Source of the DNA: Calditrichota bacterium
GTDB lineage: Bacteria > Electryoneota > AABM5-125-24 > Hatepunaeales > Hatepunaeaceae
NCBI GenBank assembly: GCA_018644935.1
Contig: JABGPL010000039.1
Span: 1-36,940, forward strand
DNA: 36,940 nt
Direction: 5' to 3'
In this document: positions 1 through 8,600 of the stretch, one piece after another
How the letters are laid out: each line of letters opens with the position of its first letter
How positions within the stretch are numbered: position 1 is the stretch's first letter
The notes under the pieces: model-generated
Seen by the model: only the letters and a program-made list of their open reading frames with translations
Told to the model about the DNA's origin: nothing
Database searches by the model: none
Made by a program: the position numbers and the translations under genes

Positions 1-72
1 TCAGGATTGTATATTGCCAGGATGCAAGCACAGGACTTTTCTGATATTAAGAAATTGATACTTGTGAGATAG
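1..72 (+). CDS. C-terminal tail of a T9SS-sorted protein (partial, cut by left edge)
   Basis: Frame 1 reads 23 residues and then TAG at 70-72. The peptide begins SGLYIARMQ and ends KKLILVR, which matches the last strand and basic tail of the T9SS type A sorting domains elsewhere in this window (SGLYLLQFE...VLLVK in the next gene, SGVYLIRME...VVLLR at 11987). It is therefore the end of another secreted surface protein whose body lies left of the window. Only the last two beta-strands are visible, so nothing can be said about the passenger. The gene is co-directional with the C25 gene 343 bp downstream. Family assignment of the tail is good; the identity of the protein is unknown. Confidence 0.75.
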   Translation, partial: SGLYIARMQAQDFSDIKKLILVR

Positions 73-415
73 AGAGTAAATCTGTGATTCAATTTCTGGA
101 GATGAAATGTTTTAAAGGCGAATATTCCTTTTTGGGGTATCTCGTCAATAATATAATCGGGGGACAAACACAAACAATGCAGGTTAGTTGTTTTAAGTAA
201 TCCCCTTTTTACTGTACGGTCATACTCGGTCTTGTTTGCGGTATGACAGATTTTTGTTTGAATTCCTGTTAAGCACTCTTTTTAAGATGTGTCGGTGTTT
301 TACTATTTATTGTCTATATTTTCTAACGGCTGTTGCTTGCTCTCACAAACAGGCTATTGCAATTGCATAGGTGATGTTTTGAGAAAATTCATGATTTTAT
401 TCTGCGGAGGTTAAG
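73..415. other. Intergenic region, no gene seen
   Basis: AT-rich spacer between the stop of the partial cargo gene and the C25 gene. No ORF with a plausible ribosome-binding site was seen. A GGGGA at about 160 and a TCCCCTTTTT at about 200-210 could pair across a long loop as a weak terminator, but this is not convincing. The last 10 bases hold a clear GGAGG (406-410) five bases before the ATG at 416. No confident -35/-10 pair was found. Confidence 0.5.
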
Positions 416-3400
416 ATGTGCCGAATTTTCGTTTTTATTCGTTTTGTTTCAATTTTCTTGCTCGTTTTTCATTTCAACCCGATCAATTCAAATGCCTCGG
501 GCTCAACCGATAATAACCAAACATCAAAGATCAACCTTGATCTCAAGTCCTCAACGGCAACTGAAGTTCAGATAAGCTTCAAGCTGAACGATTTCCAGAT
601 TCAGGAAGTTGTTGCTAATGGTGAACAATTTCAAAAGTTTATAATCGAAAACGAAAGCTCAGTCTCCCCTGAAGGTTGGCCTGATTTACCTTCAATTCGC
701 AGGTTAGTACTTATCCCACCTCAATCAGGCGTTGAGCTAAAGATTACAGGGCTCTTAACTCACATTGTAGGCGATATTAACGTTTTTCCGCGGCAGATTT
801 CCATTGAGAGCGACAAAAATAATACCATGAACATAGATAGCGATCCAGATGATCTTACGCTCTCGGCAGAAGCGGCAAGTTGTGAAGGGTTCTGGCCGCG
901 AGAGGTAGCCTCAATTGGAACACCGGCGATAATGCGCGGTTACCGGATGGTATCTGTAGTAATTAATCCGATGCGATATAACAGACAGACGAGGCAACTG
1001 GAAGTTGTTGATGAGATTGACATCGAACTCGACTTCGGATCTGAGGATAATCGGGTGAATCCGGTTGAGCGACCACGTCCCAACCTGCACTCGCAAGCGG
1101 TATTGGATTTGGTTTCAGATTTAGTTGTTAATCCACCGGAGCCTTCCCGCGATATGGGGATACGCAATGGCTCAATTGTATATGTAATAAAGCAATGGGA
1201 CGAAGTCGAGGACGCTCTGCGACCTCTTATAGAATGGCGGCGCCAAATGGGGTGGAGTGTAGAAGTAATCAGAGTTAATGATGATGCCCAAAATGAAGAA
1301 ATCAAAGCTGCAATTCAGGAAGCATACGACGAATGGGATACACCCCCGGAGATGGTAGTGATATGCGGAGATACGGATGGTCCATATTCTATCGCATGTT
1401 GGGATCACAGACGTGGTGCAAATGTCGCATATGAGAGTGATCATGATTACGTTATGCTCGATGGTGATGATGTTCTCCCGGATGCTGCAATTGGCAGATT
1501 TTCGTTTAACGGCATTGCTGAGGGTACTAGAAGATTGGGTGATATTGTAGACAAAATAATTTCATATGAATCTGACCCGTTCATCGGAGAAGGTGATCAA
1601 GTTGGATGGCAGAAACGGGCAGCTCTATTCGCCGGAGATCAAAGAAGTGGCTTTTCCTGCATTGATGTCTGTAAATGGGCTAAAGAACTAATGATTCGTA
1701 ATGACTATGATGAATTCTACGAAAGATACTGGTCAGAGGATGATCCGCGACCTGACGGACAAAATTGGATTACAGACGTATTCAATAACGGAATTTCGCT
1801 CTATCTCTATCGTGGTTGGGCAAACATGAATAATTTCGCAGCTTCGGATGTTTTAGATTTACAGAATGAACGGATGCTGCCATTTGTAATATTGCCAACG
1901 TGTAACACCGGAGATTTTGCACAAGATCCATTTTCTTACGCTGAGAGATTCCTGCAACACTCTGAGGGGGGTGGTATTGGGTGTGTTGGCATGGGAGGTG
2001 CATCACACACTGCATATAATAATCTTCTGGCAGCATCGGTGTTTCGGTCAATATTCGGCTCAAAAAATCCATATCAGGGATGGGCAGCGATGGCTGGTAA
2101 AGTTGAACTGTATCAGCACTACTTTGATCGGGGGGATATCGAACACGCTGAAAATCGCGGCATTGAATCATGGCTTTGCGCATTATATATATTTAACCTG
2201 ATAGGTGATCCAGCCACGGATCTCTACACAGATGTACCAAAGATTCTGAACGTGGAACATCCGAATGATCTGCGCATTGGGGATACTCACTATGAGGTCT
2301 CTGTATTTGATGAGGAGGGTGAACCGCTCTCAGGTGTGAGGGTATGCATGTATCAAGTGGGTGAGTTTCAGGCGACTGATTATACAGATGACAATGGCTT
2401 GGTAATGTTTAACTTTGATCCGGATTTGTGGATTGGTGGGACCGGGTTGTTAACAGTTACCGGACATAATCTGATGCCATATCAGGAAGAGTTCAGAGTA
2501 GAAAGAGCACTAAACTTCATCGGTGCAGGTGAGTTTTTAGTTGATGATGATGCAGAAGGTGCGAGTAATGGAGATGGTGACGGTATTGCGAATCCGACCG
2601 AGAGAATTGAATTGACAGTTGCAATCAGGAATTATGGTGGTGACGTCCCTGAGGGTGTCGTTAACCTGACCCTGACACCCGGCTTGCCTAACCTCGAAGT
2701 TGTTAATGGTAATGCTATGCTTGAAAATGCTCCGGCAGTTGGTGAGGTTGAGGAAGTTGAATTTGTCGTTGATATCGGTGGTGGTTTTCCCGATGAACAA
2801 CTCGCGATCTTTTATCTCGAATGTGTCGTCGGAGAATCGAACTGGATGAGCTCAGTCAGCCTTCCTCTCGAAGGTCCTGAGCTGGAATTTGTCTCCATCC
2901 TTTGGGCAGGTGAACCGATCAGACCAAATGAAATTTCAAATTTAGCAATAAGGATTCGGAATATTGGATCAAAGGAAACTGGGGCACTGAATGCAACATT
3001 AGTCAGTTTAACTCCAACTATTAATGTCCCCATATCCGAAAGTTCCTATGTCAACATTCAAGCCGGAGCTGAAGAAATCTGCGACAGACTATTCCGTATG
3101 TCAGCTGACATGTTCCACCTCGGAGGATCAGATGCTGATCTGGCATTGATATTAACTTCGGAAGCGGGATTTGTGGATACCGCATTCTTCTCATACACCA
3201 TTGATCAGGCAGGAGCGGGTCAGCCATTCGGTCCGGACGATTATGGCTACATTTGTCTTGACAACACCGACGTAGAATGGTTTTCCGCTCCCGAATATGA
3301 CTGGATCGAGATCGATCCGCACCGGCGGGGTGAAGGAACTGATACCGAGCTTAGAGATATTGCTGAGGAAGGTGATGTCAGTATGCTAATGGATTTACCA

Positions 3401-6400
3401 TTTGGTTTCCAATATTACGGGCAAGAATTCGAAGAGATTACAATCTGCTCCAACGGATGGTTGGCGATGGGCGATTGCAGTGAGCTTATTACCGCCCGCA
3501 ATCGACGTTTTCCAGCGGGAATGTGCGCGCCGGGTATGATTGGACCTTTCTGGGACGATCTCCTGACATCCAACGATGGTGGAATTTATACTCTATATGA
3601 TGAAGAACTGAATATCTTTATTGTTGAATGGTCACAGATGTACCGACTCGGTCCCCGTGGGGACGATGAGGCTTCAGAAACATTCCAGTGTATCCTCTAT
3701 GATCCTGAGTTCTACCGGACAACTTCTGGTGATGGTGAAATTGTGTTCCAATATCTCGATGTTGAAGATGCCCGATCCTGTTTTAACTGGGATGTACCTT
3801 TTGCATCTGTCGGTATTTGCAGCCCAGATCAGGGGGATGGGCTCACATATTCATATTGGAATGAACTTACTGCCGGCGCGGTACCTCTTGAAGATGGACT
3901 GGCTATCAAATTCACATCCTCTAAGCTCACTACAACCGGGCGAATTTCCGGGACAGTTTCCGATATCGAGACCGGAGAGCCGATTGAAGGTGCAACTATT
4001 CGCACATTGCATGGATTGGTGGCTGTGAGCAACGAAGGGGGAATCTACGAGATAGAACATGCTCCCGCTGAAATCGACTTTAGTCTCACTGCTTCAGTTC
4101 AAGGATACAATGATTCAACTGAGGTTGACCTTATCATCGAGGATGAAGGGGAGATAGAAATCAATTTTGCTCTTCTGCACCCGGAGTTCGACCTGTCTGT
4201 GGATGAACTTCAAGCTGAAGCTGATATTGATCAACGTATTGATCTGGATTTTACTCTGGCAAATGCGGGAAACGGGCAATTGGTATGGCGTAGTGAGATG
4301 CAGAACATCGGAGGTGCTAACGCTGAACCATGGGAATTGCGCGGGCAGATAAACGTCGGCGAGATTATCGGTGACAGCCGTGTTCAGGGTGGTATATTTG
4401 TTGATGACATGTATTATCTTGCTGGATCTAATAATCGTGATCCGCAGATCTATGTGTTGGATATCAATGGAGAGATAATAGACCAGTATGATCAACCCGG
4501 TGGTGGCGGAGGTGGATATGGATACAAAGACCTTGCATTTGATGGTGAACTAATTTGGGGTTCAGGAAGCAGTATAATTTACGGATTCACTCCTGATGGT
4601 GAATTGGTTGTGGAATTTGAAGGTCCATTCAATCCAAATAACAATCTTGCCTGGGACCCGGATAATGAATTGCTTTGGGTATCATCCACAACATCAAATT
4701 TAATGGGTATGAACAGAGAAGGCGAAATGATTGCTGAGCTTGATAGAGGTGGATTGCGAAATTATGGGCTGGCATATTGGCCGTTTGACCCGGACGGTTA
4801 CAATTTATATGTCTTCCATAAGGACAGTGATGTTGCAGACCAGATAATTACTAAGGTAAACACAGAAAACAACGATATGATACAGGTGAGAGTCCTCGAA
4901 CCTGAAGGGGGAGGCACTCCCGCTGGTGTGTTCATAACCAATCAATTTGATGTTTTTAGCTGGGTGCTTTTAGGGATGACAAACAATGGTGTCCGTGACA
5001 GGATAGATATCTGGCAACTGGAGGTGCGTCGTGAATGGGCAATTGTAGAACCGACAGAGGGTGTTATAGATTCAGAGGATTCACAGGAGTTTATTCTCCA
5101 TTTAGATGCCTCGTTATTGCCCCCAATATTGGCCGAGGGAGAGCTTCATTTTTTCCATAATGCCGACGATGGGCATGAGGTGATACCGATTAGTTTGAAT
5201 ATTACTGACGATGAGAACAACAGGGACTTAGATGTCCAACTCGCACCGGGCTGGAATTTGATTTCGTTGAATATCTCACCTAATCGGGATATGTACACGG
5301 ACTTTGAAGCGCTTGGACCGGATGTTATTCTGATGACTGAACAGCTTCGTATAGATGAAGATAATCACCAGATAGTAATTTTTAAGGATCAGCAGGGGCG
5401 CTTCTATTCCCCTGTATTTAATTTCAATAACATCCCTTACTGGAACCTGACAGAGGGATATCAGGTAAACGTTACCGAAGCCGCCGAGCTGCATTGGAGA
5501 GGTGAACCAATTCCTCCCGGCGCAGACATTCCACTGCGCGGGGATTGGAACACTGTGGCATACCTTCCGGACTATAATCTCAGCGCAAGATTTCCAGATC
5601 TAAGGGCAGTCTCATCTATTCGGGATAATCTGCTGATGGCAAAAGATGCTCTGGGGCGCTTCCTGATTCTGGGAGAAGTTGAATTCTCAAATATGCCCCC
5701 CTGGCGAGCTGGACAGGGCTACATGCTCAAAGTTGATGCTCCGGATTTGACTCTGAATTATCCACCACCGGAGGAAGAAGTGGCGTTTACCCCCCCCTGC
5801 CCCCCCCTACTTTGCAAGGGGAAAAATACAATGCTGGCAGAATCCCCCGTCTCTCAGTCAGGTCATTGGACATCTCCAACTCCAACCGGTGAAAACATGA
5901 GCTTGCTCATCACCAACATTAATGGCTTTGATACGAAATTCGGCGACCAGATCGGAGCGTTCAAATGTGATGGATTGCTGATCGGCAGCGGAGCTGTGAA
6001 TACTGATGGCATGTGTGGACTTGCCATATGGGGAGATGACAAATCTACCGAAGAGGTTGATGGACTACAAACCGGTGAAGTTTTTACGCTGAAATTGTGG
6101 GATGCTGGAGCAGAATTGGAATTGTCGGTTGAGACAATTCAGCAAGGAGCTGGTCTCGTCTATGCGACCGATTCGTTTACGATGCTGGATGTGTCAGTGC
6201 AAACTGCTGTTCCGGGAGAGTTTTACCTGTCACAGGTTTATCCAAACCCATTCAATAATGCAACGCGAATCAATTATGGACTGCCTGAGGCAGGGCATGT
6301 TTTACTGAAAGTGTGTGACATTTCCGGTCGGGTTGTCTCTACATTAATTGACATGCCGGTCACAGCAGGTCACCACAGCACAAAATTGAACGCCGGGCAA

Positions 6401-6478
6401 TGGTCTTCCGGGTTATATCTACTTCAGTTTGAGGCGTCAAACTACAGTGCAACCAGAAAGGTATTGCTGGTTAAATAA
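416..6478 (+). CDS. Gingipain-family (C25) multidomain surface protein with T9SS sorting domain; catalytic His replaced
   Basis: 2020 aa; ATG preceded by GGAGG at 406-410. Order of parts: signal peptide (1-27); C25-type propeptide (about 40-230, with the GWPDLPSIRR motif); C25 peptidase fold (about 249-595); Ig-like domains (about 605-930); a nidogen-like domain starting FGPDDYGYICLD (about 938-1160); a carboxypeptidase-regulatory-like domain (about 1170-1250); a beta-propeller-like stretch (about 1305-1530); a BACON-like Ig domain; a two-half GWN module (1612-1783); a linker holding an in-frame C-rich repeat; a NMSLLITN domain; and a T9SS CTD with YPNPFN. Family C25 members are Cys proteases with a His in a GHG loop. 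Here C496 (PTCNTGDF) is kept, but the loop reads YRGW with Trp468 at the His position. It is expected on the cell surface or secreted. Proteolytic activity is doubtful; it may be a binding or adhesin relative. Paralogue at 22578. Confidence 0.88.
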   Translation: MCRIFVFIRFVSIFLLVFHFNPINSNASGSTDNNQTSKINLDLKSSTATEVQISFKLNDFQIQEVVANGEQFQKFIIENESSVSPEGWPDLPSIRRLVLIPPQSGVELKITGLLTHIVGDINVFPRQISIESDKNNTMNIDSDPDDLTLSAEAASCEGFWPREVASIGTPAIMRGYRMVSVVINPMRYNRQTRQLEVVDEIDIELDFGSEDNRVNPVERPRPNLHSQAVLDLVSDLVVNPPEPSRDMGIRNGSIVYVIKQWDEVEDALRPLIEWRRQMGWSVEVIRVNDDAQNEEIKAAIQEAYDEWDTPPEMVVICGDTDGPYSIACWDHRRGANVAYESDHDYVMLDGDDVLPDAAIGRFSFNGIAEGTRRLGDIVDKIISYESDPFIGEGDQVGWQKRAALFAGDQRSGFSCIDVCKWAKELMIRNDYDEFYERYWSEDDPRPDGQNWITDVFNNGISLYLYRGWANMNNFAASDVLDLQNERMLPFVILPTCNTGDFAQDPFSYAERFLQHSEGGGIGCVGMGGASHTAYNNLLAASVFRSIFGSKNPYQGWAAMAGKVELYQHYFDRGDIEHAENRGIESWLCALYIFNLIGDPATDLYTDVPKILNVEHPNDLRIGDTHYEVSVFDEEGEPLSGVRVCMYQVGEFQATDYTDDNGLVMFNFDPDLWIGGTGLLTVTGHNLMPYQEEFRVERALNFIGAGEFLVDDDAEGASNGDGDGIANPTERIELTVAIRNYGGDVPEGVVNLTLTPGLPNLEVVNGNAMLENAPAVGEVEEVEFVVDIGGGFPDEQLAIFYLECVVGESNWMSSVSLPLEGPELEFVSILWAGEPIRPNEISNLAIRIRNIGSKETGALNATLVSLTPTINVPISESSYVNIQAGAEEICDRLFRMSADMFHLGGSDADLALILTSEAGFVDTAFFSYTIDQAGAGQPFGPDDYGYICLDNTDVEWFSAPEYDWIEIDPHRRGEGTDTELRDIAEEGDVSMLMDLPFGFQYYGQEFEEITICSNGWLAMGDCSELITARNRRFPAGMCAPGMIGPFWDDLLTSNDGGIYTLYDEELNIFIVEWSQMYRLGPRGDDEASETFQCILYDPEFYRTTSGDGEIVFQYLDVEDARSCFNWDVPFASVGICSPDQGDGLTYSYWNELTAGAVPLEDGLAIKFTSSKLTTTGRISGTVSDIETGEPIEGATIRTLHGLVAVSNEGGIYEIEHAPAEIDFSLTASVQGYNDSTEVDLIIEDEGEIEINFALLHPEFDLSVDELQAEADIDQRIDLDFTLANAGNGQLVWRSEMQNIGGANAEPWELRGQINVGEIIGDSRVQGGIFVDDMYYLAGSNNRDPQIYVLDINGEIIDQYDQPGGGGGGYGYKDLAFDGELIWGSGSSIIYGFTPDGELVVEFEGPFNPNNNLAWDPDNELLWVSSTTSNLMGMNREGEMIAELDRGGLRNYGLAYWPFDPDGYNLYVFHKDSDVADQIITKVNTENNDMIQVRVLEPEGGGTPAGVFITNQFDVFSWVLLGMTNNGVRDRIDIWQLEVRREWAIVEPTEGVIDSEDSQEFILHLDASLLPPILAEGELHFFHNADDGHEVIPISLNITDDENNRDLDVQLAPGWNLISLNISPNRDMYTDFEALGPDVILMTEQLRIDEDNHQIVIFKDQQGRFYSPVFNFNNIPYWNLTEGYQVNVTEAAELHWRGEPIPPGADIPLRGDWNTVAYLPDYNLSARFPDLRAVSSIRDNLLMAKDALGRFLILGEVEFSNMPPWRAGQGYMLKVDAPDLTLNYPPPEEEVAFTPPCPPLLCKGKNTMLAESPVSQSGHWTSPTPTGENMSLLITNINGFDTKFGDQIGAFKCDGLLIGSGAVNTDGMCGLAIWGDDKSTEEVDGLQTGEVFTLKLWDAGAELELSVETIQQGAGLVYATDSFTMLDVSVQTAVPGEFYLSQVYPNPFNNATRINYGLPEAGHVLLKVCDISGRVVSTLIDMPVTAGHHSTKLNAGQWSSGLYLLQFEASNYSATRKVLLVK
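5789..5826. repeat. C-rich palindromic repeat inserted in frame in the C25 gene
   Basis: Two C7-C8 runs are followed by TACTTTGCAAGGGG. The second C-run and the G-run can pair around a short loop. It is translated in frame as TPPCPPLLCKGK, in the linker between the GWN module and the NMSLLITN domain. A sister copy lies at 11345-11383 at the same domain junction of another gene. I recall similar PPLLRGG-encoding C/G-rich repeats scattered through many bacterial genomes, so this is probably a REP-like dispersed element rather than part of the domain. Confidence 0.7.
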
Positions 6479-6823
6479 CACTACTTCCTGGAGGAAGGTT
6501 GGTTGATGAACGTCCATCGAATTAAGGACATGACAAGATACTTTTGGGTGGGGGAACGAATTCCCGTTAATACAGATGTTCCCCTAACCGAAGGTTGGAA
6601 TCTGATAGCCTATTATCCGACCTGCCAGCCTGACATGAGTTCTCCTGATTATTATGCACTGTCACCAATAATTGACCATGTGGAGGTCGCCAAGGATGGG
6701 GACGGCAATTTTATGATTCCGGAATTCGACTTTTCAAACTTACCTCCATGGAGTGCAGGGCAGGGGTATCAAGTTAAAGTTGATGCAGATGTGATTTTGA
6801 ATTATCCGGATGCAGACAGATGA
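6479..6823 (+). pseudogene. Remnant of a GWN-module gene, in frame directly after the C25 stop codon
   Basis: Starting at the codon after the TAA of the C25 gene and in the same frame, the sequence reads HYFLEEGWLMNV, then RYFWVGERIP, then a complete second half of the GWN module (EGWNLIAYYPT ... FSNLPPWSAGQGYQVKV ... ILNYPDADR, stop). This matches the module from the end of its first half onward, with no N-terminal domain, signal peptide or sorting domain. It is closest to the copy in the gene at 8601: both share PDYYAL, IIDHVE and KDGDGNFM, and the DNA is close too. A GGAGG at 6490-6494 upstream of TTG 6503/ATG 6506 could allow translation, but it derives from the LEEG codons. Most likely a recombination scar; a small expressed cytoplasmic protein cannot be excluded. 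Confidence 0.75.
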
Positions 6824-6867
6824 GTTCAGGACAGTCCACAGGTAATACTGTTAAATTGAAGATGAGT

Positions 6868-6903
6868 ATTGAATCGCTCAAATTGCGCGATTCAATCGTT
6901 TTT
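6868..6903 (+). terminator. Rho-independent terminator
   Basis: Perfect 10-bp arms ATTGAATCGC / GCGATTCAAT with a 9-nt loop, followed by CGTTTTTC. It lies after the C25 gene and its remnant, and upstream of the beta-helix gene. It also overlaps the longer alternative start of the next ORF (6869), which argues for the later ATG at 6929. Confidence 0.75.
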
Positions 6904-6917
6904 CTCAACAGAAAATC

Positions 6918-6923
6918 AGGAGA
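6918..6923 (+). promoter_or_regulatory. Ribosome-binding site deciding the start of the beta-helix gene
   Basis: AGGAGA lies 5 bases before ATG 6929. That ATG opens directly into a signal peptide (MKSSNSILTLL...), whereas the in-frame upstream start at 6869 lies in a terminator hairpin and would add 20 polar residues before the signal sequence. Confidence 0.75.
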
Positions 6924-6928
6924 AAGAA

Positions 6929-8485
6929 ATGAAGAGCAGTAATTCAATCCTAACACTTCTGGCAGCAATGATGTTGATAGCTCCTAGTTTTGCAAATGCG
7001 GTTGTTATCAACGTCCCGGAAGATTTCGAGACCATTCAGGGGGCTATTGATGAATCGGAGGATGGGGATGTTGTTCTTGTTCAACCGGGAGAATATGTTG
7101 AGAATATAAATTTCAGAGGAAGATCCATTACCGTTGCAAGCCAATTCCTGATAGATGGAAATGAAGATCATATAGAAAACACTATTATCAACGGAAATGG
7201 AAATGGCAGTGTTGTCATACTTGAAAATAATAATGGTGCTGGTGGTGCTTTCCTGATAGGAATTTCAATTATAAATGGCTTGTCGGGCAATGGTGGCGGC
7301 GGCATACATTGTGAAGAGGCTACTCTTACAGTCTTCGATTGCACAATATCGAACAATAACACCACACATAATGGTGGTGGTATATGGTGCTCGAATTCAA
7401 ATATAACAATCGACAATTGTATTATTACGCAAAACTCTGCGTCACACTGTGGTGGAGCGGTATATGTAACGGTCGCAAGCCTGGAGATAACTGGTTCCCT
7501 GATCTCCTACAATCAAGACGGCTCCCACGGCGCAGCAATGGAGGTCTTAAGAGGTGAACTTATTGTCAGAAATTGTACAATAGCAAATAATGCTTCACGT
7601 CGACCTACAATGTATATGAGGATTCGCAACCAATCCACCGGTTTTTTCGAGAATTGCATTTTCTGGGGTAATGCAGGGGTTACCTTGCTACAGGATCGTG
7701 CAGATATCTCATTCCTTTTCGCCGATTATGAGAGAGGAAGAAATAGTATTGTTTTAATCGAATCAGAACTTGGTTGGAACGACAACAATTTCGAGGAAGA
7801 TCCTCTATTCGTCGATCCCGAAAATGGTGACTTTCATTTGGCTGAAAATTCTCCCTGCATAGATGCCGGTGATCCCGAAAGTCAGGAAGACCCGGACGGC
7901 ACGAGAGCGGACATGGGAGCATTCTATTTTCACCAACCACCAATCAGAAATGTTTCTTTCGAAGAGGGGTGGAATCTCATCTCTTTGAACGTTTCTCCCG
8001 CGGAAGAATTCTATGCAGAAGGCGAAGACAGAGGCCCGAATGTTGAGTTGATGATGGAGCAATTGCGAATTGACGAGGATAATCATCATATTGAACTCAT
8101 GAAGGATGGGGAGGGTCGCTTCTACGCTCCAGCACAGGACTTTAACAACATCCCGTATTGGAATTTACTGGAAGGATACTTAGTTAAGGTCGATGAAAGA
8201 GTTGAGGCAAATTGGGAAGGTGAAGTAATTCCTGCAGACGCTGATATCCCTCTTGAAGCAGGATGGAATCTTATCGCATATCTACCGACATATGAACTCG
8301 ATGCCAGTGCGCCCAATTTTCCTGTCCTTGCTCCTATCATTGACAATGTGCTGATAGCCAAAGACGCACATGGTCGATTCATGTTTCCTGAATTGAACTT
8401 CTCAAACATGCCACCCTGGCGGGAAACACAGGGGTATCAGGTGGATGTTAATGAGGATGTGGTTTTGAATTATCCGGATGAGTGA
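6929..8485 (+). CDS. Right-handed parallel beta-helix protein with C-terminal GWN module, no sorting domain
   Basis: 518 aa from ATG 6929. Signal peptide of about 22 residues ending ...PSFANA. A parallel beta-helix follows: INVPEDFETIQGAIDES is the typical opening of these folds, then GEYVENINFRG, then Asn/Gly-rich rungs (NGGGI, NNNTTHNGGGIWC, SHCGGAVYV) to the closing SPCIDAGDP motif near residue 310. A complete two-half GWN module (347-516) ends the protein at ILNYPDE-like residues. Pectate-lyase-like helices often bind or cleave polysaccharide, but no catalytic residues can be assigned. Unlike the genes on either side, it stops exactly at the end of the GWN module and has no T9SS CTD, so it is predicted periplasmic or otherwise anchored, or is truncated. 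Its module DNA is very similar to that in the gene at 8601. Confidence 0.85.
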   Translation: MKSSNSILTLLAAMMLIAPSFANAVVINVPEDFETIQGAIDESEDGDVVLVQPGEYVENINFRGRSITVASQFLIDGNEDHIENTIINGNGNGSVVILENNNGAGGAFLIGISIINGLSGNGGGGIHCEEATLTVFDCTISNNNTTHNGGGIWCSNSNITIDNCIITQNSASHCGGAVYVTVASLEITGSLISYNQDGSHGAAMEVLRGELIVRNCTIANNASRRPTMYMRIRNQSTGFFENCIFWGNAGVTLLQDRADISFLFADYERGRNSIVLIESELGWNDNNFEEDPLFVDPENGDFHLAENSPCIDAGDPESQEDPDGTRADMGAFYFHQPPIRNVSFEEGWNLISLNVSPAEEFYAEGEDRGPNVELMMEQLRIDEDNHHIELMKDGEGRFYAPAQDFNNIPYWNLLEGYLVKVDERVEANWEGEVIPADADIPLEAGWNLIAYLPTYELDASAPNFPVLAPIIDNVLIAKDAHGRFMFPELNFSNMPPWRETQGYQVDVNEDVVLNYPDE

Positions 8486-8600
8486 TGCTTTCGCGAAGTA
8501 CTGTTGGATTTGATTAATCCTTACTAATTAAAGTTCTCAAAATCTAAACACCAGGACGTCTTTTGAGTTAAATAGTTATAATTATCTGAGAGGTTGTAAC

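Noticed and set aside
940..1305. 121-codon ORF on the minus strand inside the C25 gene
   Set aside because: Opposite-strand shadow of a strongly supported coding frame; no ribosome site and no recognisable domain.
5789..5826. Sequencing-error frameshift in the C-runs
   Set aside because: The frame is continuous on both sides and the downstream NMSLL and sorting domains are intact. The second copy at 11345 is also in frame.
6476..6823. Programmed stop-codon readthrough joining the C25 gene to the downstream fragment
   Set aside because: No readthrough context was recognised, and an extension after the sorting domain would be incompatible with known T9SS CTD position. A recombination scar is simpler.
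6869..6928. Earlier start (6869) for the beta-helix gene
   Set aside because: It begins inside a terminator hairpin and would place 20 polar residues before the signal peptide; AGGAGA precedes ATG 6929.
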